Positions 7,953-19,284 of a stretch of 64,000 nt of DNA are shown here, one piece after another; position 1 is the first letter of the stretch, and every line of letters starts with the position of its first letter. The DNA is from Bacillus sp. Marseille-Q3570 (GTDB lineage: Bacteria; Bacillota; Bacilli; Bacillales; Fictibacillaceae): the NCBI RefSeq assembly GCF_946151055.1, contig NZ_CAMGYZ010000008.1:1-64000 (forward strand). The letters run 5' to 3'. A program made the position numbers and the translations under genes. The notes beneath the pieces are model-generated. The model ran no database searches and was not told the DNA's origin. It saw nothing but the letters and a program-made list of their open reading frames with translations.

Positions 7953-10715
7953 ATGAATTACAAAGATACGTTATTAATGCCAAAAACTGAGTTTCCGATG
8001 CGAGGCGGTCTTCCGAATAAGGAACCGAATATCCAGGAGAACTGGGAAGATCAGAAGATTTATGAAAAAGTGTTGGAGAAAACGAAAGATCAACCCAAAT
8101 TCATTTTGCATGACGGGCCTCCATATGCTAACGATAATATCCATCTCGGACACGCAGAAAATAAAGTCCTGAAAGATATCATCGTACGATACAAATCAAT
8201 GAACGGCTTCAACGCACCCTATGTTCCTGGTTGGGACACACATGGGCTGCCGATCGAAACGGCGTTAGCTAAGAAAAAGAAAGTAGATCGTAAGAAACAT
8301 ACGATCGCTGAATTCCGTAAGATGTGTGCGGAATATGCACTTGAGCAGGTTGAATTGCAAAAAGAACAGTTCAAACGTCTTGGCGTACGCGGTGATTGGA
8401 ATAACCCATATATCACTTTGAATAAAGAATACGAAGCTGAACAAATCAAAGTCTTTGGTGAAATGGCAAACAGGGGCTTGATCTATAAAGGGAAAAAACC
8501 GGTCTACTGGTCCCCTTCATCTGAATCAGCTTTTGCAGAAGCAGAGATCGAGTATAAGGATAAACGTTCCCCTTCCATTTATGTCGGATTTAAAGTAAAG
8601 GACGGTAAAGGTGTTGTCGATGAAGATGTATCTGTTATCATCTGGACGACTACCCCATGGACGATCCCTGCTAACCTGGGTATTGCCGTTCATCCGGATT
8701 ACAATTATGTTGTCGTTGAAACTGGCGGTGAAAAATATCTCGTCGCAGAAGATCTGCTTGACGAATTGACAGAGGTATTGGAATGGGAGTCTCCAAATGT
8801 AGTGAAGCAGTTCAAAGGAACGGAGCTTGACCAGGTAGTCGCACAGCACCCTTTTTATGACCGGGAATCTTTGATGATGCTGAGTGATCATGTTACCACT
8901 GATTCCGGTACTGGATGTGTCCACACTGCACCTGGACACGGGGAAGATGACTTTAGAGTTGGAAAACGTTACGGACTTGGTATCCTATGTCCTGTCGATG
9001 ATAAAGGTGTCATGACTGCAGAAGCCCCAGGCTTTGAAGGAATGTTCTATGATGATGCCAATAAACCGATTACAGAGAAGTTACAGGAGTCTGGCGCATT
9101 ACTGAAATTGGAATTCATCACACACTCCTATCCACATGATTGGAGAACGAAGAAACCGATCATTTTCAGAGTGACAGACCAATGGTTTGCTTCAATTGAT
9201 AAAATCAAGGATCAGATCCTTTCGGAAATCAAGGAAGTCAAATGGTATCCTCATTGGGGAGAAACAAGACTTCATAATATGGTGAAGGATCGCGATGATT
9301 GGTGTATTTCGCGTCAAAGAGCGTGGGGAGTACCGATCCCGGTCTTTTATGGAGAGGATGGCGAACCGATCGTTACACCGGAAACGATCGAACATGTTTC
9401 CGACTTATTCCGCGAACATGGATCTAATGTCTGGTTCGAATGGGATGCCAAGGATCTTCTTCCTGAAGGCTTCGAATCAAAGCATAGTCCGAATGGAGAA
9501 TTCACGAAAGAGACGGATATCATGGATGTCTGGTTCGATTCAGGCTCTTCCCATCAAAGTGTTTTGAATGAACGTGATGAATTACAACGTCCTGCTGATG
9601 TATACCTTGAGGGTACAGACCAATATAGAGGTTGGTTCAATTCTTCCTTATCAACAAGCGTTGCCGTCACAGGAAAGTCACCATACAAAACGATCATCAC
9701 GCATGGGTTCGTACTCGATGGTGAAGGTAAAAAAATGAGTAAATCTCTCGGGAATGTCATCGATCCGATGAAAGTTATGAAGCAGCTTGGAGCGGACATC
9801 ATCCGTCTTTGGGTTTCTTCAGTCGATTACCAAGCAGACGTACGTGTTTCGGATGATATCCTTAAACAAGTATCAGAAGTTTATCGTAAAATCCGTAATA
9901 CACTCCGTTTCATGCTCGGTAACTTGAACGGATTCGATCCAGCGAAGCATCGTGTATCATATGAAGATATGAACGAGCTTGATCAATATATGCTGGTCAA
10001 AATGAATCAGCTGGTAGAACGAGTGAAGGATGCTTATGATGATTATCAATTCTCATCTGTTTATAATGCGATCCATAACTTCTGTACGATCGAATTGAGC
10101 TCTTTCTATCTTGACCTGGCAAAGGATACGTTATATATCGAAGCTGAGGATGATCATAAACGTCGTTCAATGCAGACAGTTTTGTATGACAGTGTTGTTG
10201 CTCTTACGCAACTTGTCACGCCGATCATCCCTCATACGGCTGATGAAGTGTGGCAGTACATTCCAGGTGAAAAGGAAGAAAGCGTACAGCTTACGATGAT
10301 TCCTGAAGCCAATAAATATCCGGATGCAGAAGATCTTATAAAGAAATGGGATCAAATGCTGGATATCCGAGATGAAGTATTGAAGGCATTAGAAAATGCG
10401 CGTAACAAAAAAGAAATTGGTAAATCACTTGCAGCATCCATCGAGCTCTATCCGAATGCAAAAGCAAAAGAGCTTTTGAACAATGCAGGTGAACTGGATA
10501 AATTCTTCATCGTCTCACATGCAACTGTTGCTGGAGATAAAGAACAAGCTCCGGAACATGCTGATGTATATGACCTCGTAGGTGTTGTTGTAAAAGCAGC
10601 GGAAGGAGAAACTTGTGAACGCTGTTGGACAGTGACAACTACTGTCGGTGAAAATGAAGACCATCCTGCCCTTTGCGCACGCTGTGCTACTGTGGTAACA
10701 GAGAATTATCAGTAA
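7953..10715 (+). CDS. ileS: Isoleucyl-tRNA synthetase
   Basis: This class I enzyme charges tRNA-Ile and edits valine. The HIGH motif appears as HLGH at residues 64-67 and KMSKS in [12 protein letters not shown] near residue 595. The editing (CP1) domain lies between them (for example [20 protein letters not shown] and [16 protein letters not shown]). The C-terminus has the four-cysteine zinc site CERCW...CARC. Its 920 residues are typical of the bacterial eubacterial-type enzyme. Expression should be governed by the T-box upstream. A terminator follows directly, so it is monocistronic. Confidence 0.98.
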   Translation: MNYKDTLLMPKTEFPMRGGLPNKEPNIQENWEDQKIYEKVLEKTKDQPKFILHDGPPYANDNIHLGHAENKVLKDIIVRYKSMNGFNAPYVPGWDTHGLPIETALAKKKKVDRKKHTIAEFRKMCAEYALEQVELQKEQFKRLGVRGDWNNPYITLNKEYEAEQIKVFGEMANRGLIYKGKKPVYWSPSSESAFAEAEIEYKDKRSPSIYVGFKVKDGKGVVDEDVSVIIWTTTPWTIPANLGIAVHPDYNYVVVETGGEKYLVAEDLLDELTEVLEWESPNVVKQFKGTELDQVVAQHPFYDRESLMMLSDHVTTDSGTGCVHTAPGHGEDDFRVGKRYGLGILCPVDDKGVMTAEAPGFEGMFYDDANKPITEKLQESGALLKLEFITHSYPHDWRTKKPIIFRVTDQWFASIDKIKDQILSEIKEVKWYPHWGETRLHNMVKDRDDWCISRQRAWGVPIPVFYGEDGEPIVTPETIEHVSDLFREHGSNVWFEWDAKDLLPEGFESKHSPNGEFTKETDIMDVWFDSGSSHQSVLNERDELQRPADVYLEGTDQYRGWFNSSLSTSVAVTGKSPYKTIITHGFVLDGEGKKMSKSLGNVIDPMKVMKQLGADIIRLWVSSVDYQADVRVSDDILKQVSEVYRKIRNTLRFMLGNLNGFDPAKHRVSYEDMNELDQYMLVKMNQLVERVKDAYDDYQFSSVYNAIHNFCTIELSSFYLDLAKDTLYIEAEDDHKRRSMQTVLYDSVVALTQLVTPIIPHTADEVWQYIPGEKEESVQLTMIPEANKYPDAEDLIKKWDQMLDIRDEVLKALENARNKKEIGKSLAASIELYPNAKAKELLNNAGELDKFFIVSHATVAGDKEQAPEHADVYDLVGVVVKAAEGETCERCWTVTTTVGENEDHPALCARCATVVTENYQ

Positions 10716-10725
10716 AGAAAAAGAA

Positions 10726-10762
10726 AGCCTGCTCTGATTGAAATCAGAGCAGGTTTTCTTAT
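10726..10762 (+). terminator. Intrinsic terminator after ileS
   Basis: CCTGCTCTGAT and ATCAGAGCAGG form a perfect 11-bp stem around a short loop (about 10730-10754), followed by TTTTCTTATTTT. Confidence 0.92.
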
Positions 10763-11165
10763 TTTATGGAAGGCTTCATAAGACACTTAGAACGCAAAAA
10801 ATCAGACAAAAGTGTCCCAAGACCTTATTCCCTGTACTCAGAACCCTTTGCTAAGTGCATTAAATTTGGGTTCCCGCGTTTTCATGTACTTAGAACACCT
10901 CGCTGAGTACATCAAATTCAGATTTTCGTGTTTTCATGTACTTAGAACCCTTTGCTGAGTGCTTCAAATTTGGGTTCCCGCGTTTTCATGTACTTAGAAC
11001 CCTTCGCTGAATGCATCAAATTTGGGTTCCTGTGTTTTCATGTACTCAGAACTCCTTGCTGAAAACATCAAGTTCGGATTTCCTCGTTCAATGCAAACTT
11101 CCTGTTGTAAAATGCAAGACTCTGGTCAAACTATTATTACTATGCAATAGGAAGGAAGTTGGGTC
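10763..11165. other. Intergenic region ileS-ylyA, dominated by tandem repeats
   Basis: No gene is visible. The region holds five tandem 52-bp units (10833-11092) and about 70 unassigned bases before ylyA. The unit length is not a multiple of three and no frame stays open across it. GGAAGGAAG at about 11151-11159 is the ylyA ribosome site. Confidence 0.7.
10833..11092. repeat. Tandem repeat, five copies of a 52-bp unit
   Basis: Units start at 10833, 10885, 10937, 10989 and 11041, each beginning TGTACTYAGAAC and most ending CGYGTTTTCA. Copies 1, 3 and 4 are nearly identical; copies 2 and 5 have drifted. Copies 1, 3 and 4 contain the inverted pair GAACCC and GGGTTC, which copies 2 and 5 do not keep. 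Confidence 0.93.
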
Positions 11166-11843
11166 ATGAAATATGAACATTTGAAAAGACAACTCAAACA
11201 AAGGAAACAAGAGATATTGCATGAATTTGATCAAAATGACCATTACGGATTGAATCGTGGCTTTGCCAGTGATAATTCATCAGGCGAGCTTTCTCAATAT
11301 GACAACCACCCAGCTGACTCGGGTACTGAACTTTTTGAGCGTGAAAAAGACATCGCATTGAATGGGCATCTAAAGGAAGAACTGTCGGATATCGAGTACT
11401 CATTGAATCAGATGGAAGAAGGGACATATGGAATTTGTGAAGTGACTGGAAAAGAGATTCCTATGGAAAGACTAGAAGCACTTCCTACTGCACGGACAGT
11501 AAAGGAAGCTTCGCCAAACCAGGAGATATCCAATGACAGACCGATTGAAGAAGAGGCACTTACTGAAATGGAAGATAAGTATTATTCAGAGCATGATGAT
11601 AATGAATTCAATCAGCCCAATGTTTATTACGAAGTCGCCTCATTCAACGAGAATAGCATGACATACGATGGCTCCTCTAACTTAGATGAAGAAGACAATA
11701 CCGAATATGTGGAAGAATATGAACAATTCGTTTCCACAGACATCGAAGGCTACAGAGGTGCAGATAATGTGAATTTTGAACGTAATGTGGAATATGATGA
11801 ATACATGGATGAACAGGATCGTATGGACGATGAACAGTCTTAA
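11166..11843 (+). CDS. ylyA: YteA/YlyA family regulatory protein (DksA/TraR-type)
   Basis: This 225-residue protein has the coiled-coil N-terminus and degenerate zinc-finger region of the DksA/TraR-like YteA family. Only one cysteine remains of the finger (GTYGICEVTGKEIPMERL, about residues 86-103), so it probably binds no zinc there. The last 90 residues are very acidic and rich in Asp, Glu, Asn and Tyr. B. subtilis YlyA acts with RNA polymerase on sigma-G genes, and the position between ileS and lspA is the same. The function here is inferred from synteny and family. Confidence 0.88.
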   Translation: MKYEHLKRQLKQRKQEILHEFDQNDHYGLNRGFASDNSSGELSQYDNHPADSGTELFEREKDIALNGHLKEELSDIEYSLNQMEEGTYGICEVTGKEIPMERLEALPTARTVKEASPNQEISNDRPIEEEALTEMEDKYYSEHDDNEFNQPNVYYEVASFNENSMTYDGSSNLDEEDNTEYVEEYEQFVSTDIEGYRGADNVNFERNVEYDEYMDEQDRMDDEQS

Positions 11844-11864
11844 GTGTAAGACTGTTCTTTTACA
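11832..11864 (+). terminator. Intrinsic terminator overlapping the ylyA stop
   Basis: GAACAGTCTTA (11832-11842) pairs perfectly with TAAGACTGTTC (11847-11857), followed by TTTTACATCTTT. The left arm includes the end of the ylyA reading frame. The region from here to the lspA promoter holds nothing else that I recognise. Confidence 0.8.
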
Positions 11865-12030
11865 TCTTTGACATACTCACTCCATTTTTGCTTTCTTGCT
11901 CTTCCAAACTGCTGAGTCCCTCCAAGTTGGTATTCGGCTCTTATCGTTTTGAGTACTTCATAAAGCGTTCATGAGTACCTCGAAAGTTTTTTCTTATTTT
12001 AGTGCTCCTCTTTCGAAGACTAGAATTCAA

Positions 12031-12059
12031 TTGTGAAAGGACCTTCAATATGCTAAAAT
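12031..12059 (+). promoter_or_regulatory. Sigma-A promoter of lspA-rluD
   Basis: TTGTGA (12031-12036) and TAAAAT (12054-12059) are spaced by 17 bases, and a TG dinucleotide (12051-12052) gives an extended -10. It lies 30 bp before lspA. Confidence 0.65.
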
Positions 12060-12089
12060 TTAACGGGTAGAAACGAAGGTGGGGTAAAC

Positions 12090-12551
12090 ATGCGCTATTA
12101 TGCTTTAGCGATTTTTGTATTGATAGTTGATCAAATTACGAAATGGCTCATTGTCACAAGGATGGAGCTGGGGGAACAAATTACGATCATCAACGAGTTC
12201 TTCTATCTTCATTCACATCGGAACCGGGGGGCAGCTTTCGGGATATTACAAGGACAGATGTGGCTCTTCATCATCGTCACAATCATCGTCATCATAGCTG
12301 TAGTCTATTATCTACATACTGAAGCAATAGGCAATGTTTTGTTAAGTACATCATTAGGTCTTATTCTTGGAGGCGCAATCGGTAATTTCCTCGATCGTCT
12401 AATTCGAGGGGAAGTCGTAGATTTTCTCGATTTTTACATCATCAACTATGATTTTCCGATTTTTAATATTGCGGATTCCTCGCTTGTGATCGGTGTCGGA
12501 ATGATTGCACTTGCCTTTTTACTGGAAAGCAGAACACAGAAGGAGAATTAA
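12090..12551 (+). CDS. lspA: Lipoprotein signal peptidase (signal peptidase II)
   Basis: This membrane aspartyl protease removes the signal peptide of prolipoproteins after lipid attachment. Four hydrophobic segments are visible. The family blocks are in order: the NRGAAFG block near residue 47, [22 protein letters not shown] (about 100-120) and [11 protein letters not shown] (about 127-137); the latter two carry the catalytic aspartates. The 153 residues are typical. The ATG follows AAGGTGGGG. It is 2 bp before rluD, with which it is cotranscribed. Confidence 0.97.
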   Translation: MRYYALAIFVLIVDQITKWLIVTRMELGEQITIINEFFYLHSHRNRGAAFGILQGQMWLFIIVTIIVIIAVVYYLHTEAIGNVLLSTSLGLILGGAIGNFLDRLIRGEVVDFLDFYIINYDFPIFNIADSSLVIGVGMIALAFLLESRTQKEN

Positions 12552-12553
12552 AA

Positions 12554-13465
12554 ATGGAGCAAGTTCATATAAAGGTGACTGACGATAATAAACGTGAACG
12601 GGTAGATAAAATCATTTCAACTGAACATGAAGATACATCACGGTCACAAGTACAGCAATGGATCAAAGAAAATCGGGTGAAAGTGAATGGGGAACCGGTC
12701 AAAGCGAATTATAAATGCCAAGATGGTGATGAAATCATCATCGACATCCCTGAACCAGTTGAGCTTGAAGTCGTACCTGAGGTAATGCCTCTTGATATCG
12801 TTTTTGAAGATGAAGACTTGATTGTCGTCAACAAACCAAGAGGTATGGTGGTGCACCCGGCTCCTGGGCACTTGACAGGTACTCTCGTGAACGGTCTGAT
12901 GGCTCACTGCAAAGATCTTTCAGGGATAAATGGCGTTCTCCGCCCAGGCATCGTCCACCGGATTGATAAAGATACCTCTGGCCTATTGGTTGTCGCAAAA
13001 AATGATACGGCTCATAAACATTTAGGCGCTCAGATGAAAGCAAAAACGACAACTCGTAAATATGAAACAATCGTGCATGGTGTCATCCCTCATAACAAAG
13101 GAACGATCGATGCTCCAATCGGGAGAGATAAGCATGATCGGCAAAAAATGACGGTTACGGATACGAACAGCAAGGACGCTGTTACACATTTCAATGTACT
13201 TGAACGATTCAGCCGTTATACGTTTGTGGAATGTATCTTAGAAACTGGACGGACTCATCAAATCCGTGTCCATATGAATTATATCGATTTTCCGGTAGCT
13301 GGGGACCCGAAATACGGACCGAAGAAGACGCTTCCGATCGATGGCCAGGCCCTGCATGCAAAAACGTTGGGCTTTGTTCATCCAAGGACTGAAGAGACTA
13401 TGGAGTTCACATCTGAACTCCCAGATGATATGCAGACGTTATTGGACGAACTTCGTCGAAATTAA
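12554..13465 (+). CDS. rluD: Ribosomal large subunit pseudouridine synthase, RluD type
   Basis: This RluA-family enzyme isomerises uridines of 23S rRNA to pseudouridine. An N-terminal S4 domain (about residues 17-60) precedes the catalytic domain, which has the active-site aspartate in HRIDKDTSGLLVVAK and the end block TGRTHQIRVHMNYIDFPVAGD. Its 303 residues match B. subtilis YlyB. It overlaps no neighbour but follows lspA by 2 bp with AGAAGGAG upstream. Target positions are assumed from RluD and were not derived here. Confidence 0.93.
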   Translation: MEQVHIKVTDDNKRERVDKIISTEHEDTSRSQVQQWIKENRVKVNGEPVKANYKCQDGDEIIIDIPEPVELEVVPEVMPLDIVFEDEDLIVVNKPRGMVVHPAPGHLTGTLVNGLMAHCKDLSGINGVLRPGIVHRIDKDTSGLLVVAKNDTAHKHLGAQMKAKTTTRKYETIVHGVIPHNKGTIDAPIGRDKHDRQKMTVTDTNSKDAVTHFNVLERFSRYTFVECILETGRTHQIRVHMNYIDFPVAGDPKYGPKKTLPIDGQALHAKTLGFVHPRTEETMEFTSELPDDMQTLLDELRRN

Positions 13466-13467
13466 GC

Positions 13468-13496
13468 TTGACAGGCTGAGAACGCTTTGAGATAAT
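13468..13496 (+). promoter_or_regulatory. Sigma-A promoter of the pyr operon
   Basis: TTGACA (13468-13473) and GATAAT (13491-13496) lie 17 bases apart, immediately after the rluD stop codon. This is a near-ideal promoter feeding the first PyrR attenuator. Confidence 0.85.
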
Positions 13497-13514
13497 CAGT
13501 TCAACAATGAAATA

Positions 13515-13641
13515 GGAACCTTTAAGATCAGTCCCGTGAGGCTGAGAAGGTAAACGGTCAGGTATCAGGAGAAAAGTGTCTTCTGGATACTTTCAGGTAC
13601 AACTATACCCTCTCACCCATTACGGTGAGAGGTTTTTTTAT
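13515..13641 (+). promoter_or_regulatory. PyrR-dependent attenuator 1 (before pyrR)
   Basis: The PyrR-binding loop CAGTCCCGTGAGGCTG lies at 13530-13545. A terminator follows: CCTCTCACC (13610-13618) with GGTGAGAGG (13625-13633), then seven T. With UMP or UTP, PyrR binds and stabilises the anti-antiterminator, so the terminator forms. A near copy of the loop occurs at each of the next two attenuators. Confidence 0.93.
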
Positions 13642-13643
13642 GA

Positions 13644-14231
<588 letters not shown>

Positions 14232-14237
14232 AAAGGC

Positions 14238-14349
14238 CCTTTTTAAGTCAGTCCCGTGAGGCTGGCAAAGGGGAATGAAATGACAACAGGAGAACTGTAC
14301 CTTGCTCCGCATTTCATCCAACCTCTTTGCACCTGCAGAGAGGTTTTTC
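14238..14349 (+). promoter_or_regulatory. PyrR-dependent attenuator 2 (pyrR-pyrP)
   Basis: The binding loop CAGTCCCGTGAGGCTG is at 14249-14264, identical to attenuator 1. The terminator pairs AACCTCT (14320-14326) with AGAGGTT (14339-14345) before TTTTCTAT. An open frame runs through this leader into pyrP but is not translated sequence. Confidence 0.9.
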
Positions 14350-14381
14350 TATGGGCCTCATATTATGAGGAGGATGTAAAA

Positions 14382-15716
14382 ATGAAACAGAAAGAATCTG
14401 TTGGAATTCGAGAAGTACCCAAGCCAGGTAAATGGCTGACTTTTAGTATACAGCATTTATTCGCGATGTTCGGAGCGACGATCCTGGTCCCATTCTTGGT
14501 AGGACTGAGTCCTTCAGTCGCGCTCATTTCAAGCGGACTGGGCACGTTGGCGTATCTGATCATTACAAAAGGTCAAATTCCTGCTTATCTCGGCTCATCA
14601 TTCGCTTTCATCATGCCGATCCTTTTAGCGAAATCTCTCGGTGGATTAGAAGCAGTCATGGTCGGCAGCTTCTTAGCTGGTCTTGTTTACGGAATCATTG
14701 CATTGTTGATCCGCAGCCTGGGTATCAAGTGGCTGCTGCAGATCTTTCCACCGATTGTGGTAGGTCCTGTCATCATCGTCATAGGACTAGGTCTTGCGAC
14801 GACTGCGATTGATATGGCGATGTACGTTCCAGGATCTGATCCGAAAGAGTATAGCCTGATCCATTTTTCAGCAGCACTTGTCACACTTGGAATAACGATC
14901 ATAACCGCTGTTTTTGTGAGAGGATTCTTCAGTCTGATTCCTGTATTGGTAGGAATTATCGGCGGTTATGCATACTCATACTTCATCGGATTGATCGATC
15001 TTGCACCAGTCCGTGAAGCTCAATGGATTCAAATGCCTGACTTGATGGTACCATTCGTAACATACACACCATCCTTCTCCTGGCAGATCGCGCTGATCAT
15101 GGTACCAATCGCAGCAGTGACGATCACAGAGCATATTGGGGATCAGATGGTCCTTAGTAAAGTCGTCGGGAAAAACTTTATCGAAAAGCCTGGTCTTCAT
15201 CGTTCGATCCTGGGTGATGGCGTAGCTACAATGATCGCTTCATTTTTAGGTGGACCTCCAAATACAACATACGGAGAAAACATTGGCGTTCTAGCGATCA
15301 CAAGAGTATTCAGTGTATTTGTGGTAGGAGGAGCCGCGGTCCTGGCAATCATGTTCGGATTCGTTGGAAAAATTTCAGCCTTAATCGGGACTATCCCGAC
15401 ACCTGTTATGGGAGGCGTCTCTATCCTATTATTCGGTATCATCGCATCATCAGGATTGAGAATGCTGATTGATAACAACGTGGACCTTGGGGATAAACGG
15501 AATCTTGTCATCTCCTCTGTCATACTCGTCCTAGGTGTTGGAGGAGCGACCATTGAAGTGACAGAAGAGTTCCAGATTGCAAGCATGGCTTTGGCAACAA
15601 TTACAGGAATAATCCTGAACCTGGTCATACCGGGAAGGGATAAAGATGTTCATAATTCTAAGATATTCTCTGATATCAATGAAACCAAGACAACTCAAAA
15701 TGACTCTGTAGCATGA
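14382..15716 (+). CDS. pyrP: Uracil permease PyrP
   Basis: This is a nucleobase:cation symporter-2 family uracil transporter of the cell membrane. About 12-14 hydrophobic segments span the 444 residues. Family signatures include the early QHLFAMFGATILVPFL segment and the transport-site region ITEHIGDQMVLSKVVGKNF with GDGVATMIASFLGGPPNTTYGENIG. The correct start is the ATG at 14382 behind TGAGGAGG; the reading frame stays open 42 codons further upstream, into the attenuator. It lies between attenuators 2 and 3. Confidence 0.97.
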   Translation: MKQKESVGIREVPKPGKWLTFSIQHLFAMFGATILVPFLVGLSPSVALISSGLGTLAYLIITKGQIPAYLGSSFAFIMPILLAKSLGGLEAVMVGSFLAGLVYGIIALLIRSLGIKWLLQIFPPIVVGPVIIVIGLGLATTAIDMAMYVPGSDPKEYSLIHFSAALVTLGITIITAVFVRGFFSLIPVLVGIIGGYAYSYFIGLIDLAPVREAQWIQMPDLMVPFVTYTPSFSWQIALIMVPIAAVTITEHIGDQMVLSKVVGKNFIEKPGLHRSILGDGVATMIASFLGGPPNTTYGENIGVLAITRVFSVFVVGGAAVLAIMFGFVGKISALIGTIPTPVMGGVSILLFGIIASSGLRMLIDNNVDLGDKRNLVISSVILVLGVGGATIEVTEEFQIASMALATITGIILNLVIPGRDKDVHNSKIFSDINETKTTQNDSVA

Positions 15717-15727
15717 GAATGACCATC

Positions 15728-15844
15728 TTTTAAACATAGTCCCGTGAGACTAAAAAGGGTGGATGTGAGGGATTGCTCCTTGTGTAAAAGACACTTGGGG
15801 CACCTTCCAACACGCCTTTTACAAAGAAGAAGGCGTGTTTTTTA
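15728..15844 (+). promoter_or_regulatory. PyrR-dependent attenuator 3 (pyrP-pyrB)
   Basis: The binding loop is TAGTCCCGTGAGACTA (15737-15752). Compared with loops 1 and 2, both arms change together so that the stem still pairs. The terminator AACACGCCTT (15809-15818) pairs with AAGGCGTGTT (15830-15839), followed by a T-run. Confidence 0.92.
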
Positions 15845-15848
15845 CACA

Positions 15849-15920
15849 TGAAGAAAGTATAAGTGCAACTAAGGCTCAGCCTGCGCTTAGGCTTGGCTTT
15901 TGCCAAGTTTACTTTAAAAA
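15849..15920. repeat. Dispersed hairpin element, copy B
   Basis: It starts AAGAAAGTATAAGTGCAACT, as copy A does. The central hairpin is AGCCT-GCGCTT-AGGCT, and the end is CCAAGTTTACTTTAAA. It follows the terminator of attenuator 3 and precedes pyrB, in the transcribed leader. Confidence 0.8.
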
Positions 15921-15942
15921 ATATGGCTTTGATAAACGCTGA

Positions 15943-18183
<2,241 letters not shown>

Positions 18184-18187
<4 letters not shown>

Positions 18188-19284
18188 AACGACAATTGAT
18201 TTTGGAAGACGGTAGTATTTTTGAAGGCGTTGGAATCGGAAGTTTGCGTGAATCGGTTGGAGAAGTTGTTTTCACCACTGGGATGACAGGATATCAAGAA
18301 ACGCTTTCTGATCCGTCTTATTGTGATCAAATCATCACTTTCACATATCCTTTGATTGGAAATTACGGTATCAACCATGAAGACTTCGAATCGATCGATC
18401 CTGCAGCTGCAGGAATAATTGTAAGCGAAGCAGCGATTGAACCAAATCACTGGCAATCGACAAGTACATTCGATGAGCTGTTGAAGGTAAAAGATATTCC
18501 TGGAATAACTGGCATAGATACCCGGGCTTTGACACGAAAAATTCGAATACATGGAACGTTGAAGGGGAAAATTGCTCCAATGGAAGCGGATGTCGGTCAC
18601 ATCACGGAAGAGCTGGCTCGGAAATCTTTACCGAGAGATCAGGTCAAGAAGGTTTCTACGCATACACCATACACTCTTCCTGGTAGAGGGAAGCGTGTCG
18701 TCCTGGTGGATTTCGGCGCAAAGCGAGGTATCTTAAGAGAATTGATCGAGCGAGGCTGTAATGTCACAGTCGTTCCTTATAACATAAGTGCAGATGAAAT
18801 ACTGCGGTTGCAGCCTGACGGGGTGATGCTCAGCAATGGACCAGGGGATCCGACAGATGTTCCGGAGGCGATCGAAATGGTCAAGAATATCCTTGGGAAA
18901 GTCCCAGTGTTCGGAATTTGCCTTGGACATCAGTTACTTGGACTAGCATGCGGTGTAAAGACAGTCAAAATGAAATTCGGACATCGCGGTGTCAATCACC
19001 CTGTGAAAGATCTGGAGAGTGGAAAGGTCATGATCACTTCACAAAACCACGGCTACACCGTCGACCCGACCGGTATTGAAGAAACGGAACTGTTTGTCAC
19101 ACATGTCGCGATCAACGATGAAACGATAGAAGGGTATCGTCATAAATCCCAACCAGCGTTCAGTGTTCAGTTCCATCCAGAAGCTTCACCAGGTCCGAAT
19201 GACTCGAATGATTTGTTTGAGCAATTCATTTCTATGATGCAGACATCGAAGAAAGCGGGGAATCAAGTATGCCAAAACGTTTAG
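18184..19284 (+). CDS. carA: Carbamoyl phosphate synthetase small subunit (pyrimidine-specific)
   Basis: This glutaminase subunit supplies ammonia to CarB. The N-terminal CPSase domain covers about residues 1-130. The C-terminal class I glutamine amidotransferase has the catalytic cysteine in [13 protein letters not shown] and the partner histidine in FHPEASPG. It has 366 residues. It sits in an ATGA overlap with pyrC and overlaps carB by 16 bp. Its place in the pyr operon marks it as the pyrimidine-regulated enzyme (pyrAA in B. subtilis). Confidence 0.98.

Noticed and set aside
7585-7956. 123-codon plus-strand open frame before ileS
   Set aside because: It begins inside the T-box, covers the T-box motif, the terminator and a repeat, and has no ribosome site.
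10833-11092. CRISPR array
   Set aside because: The units are contiguous 52-bp repeats with no unique spacers between constant repeats, and no cas genes are nearby.
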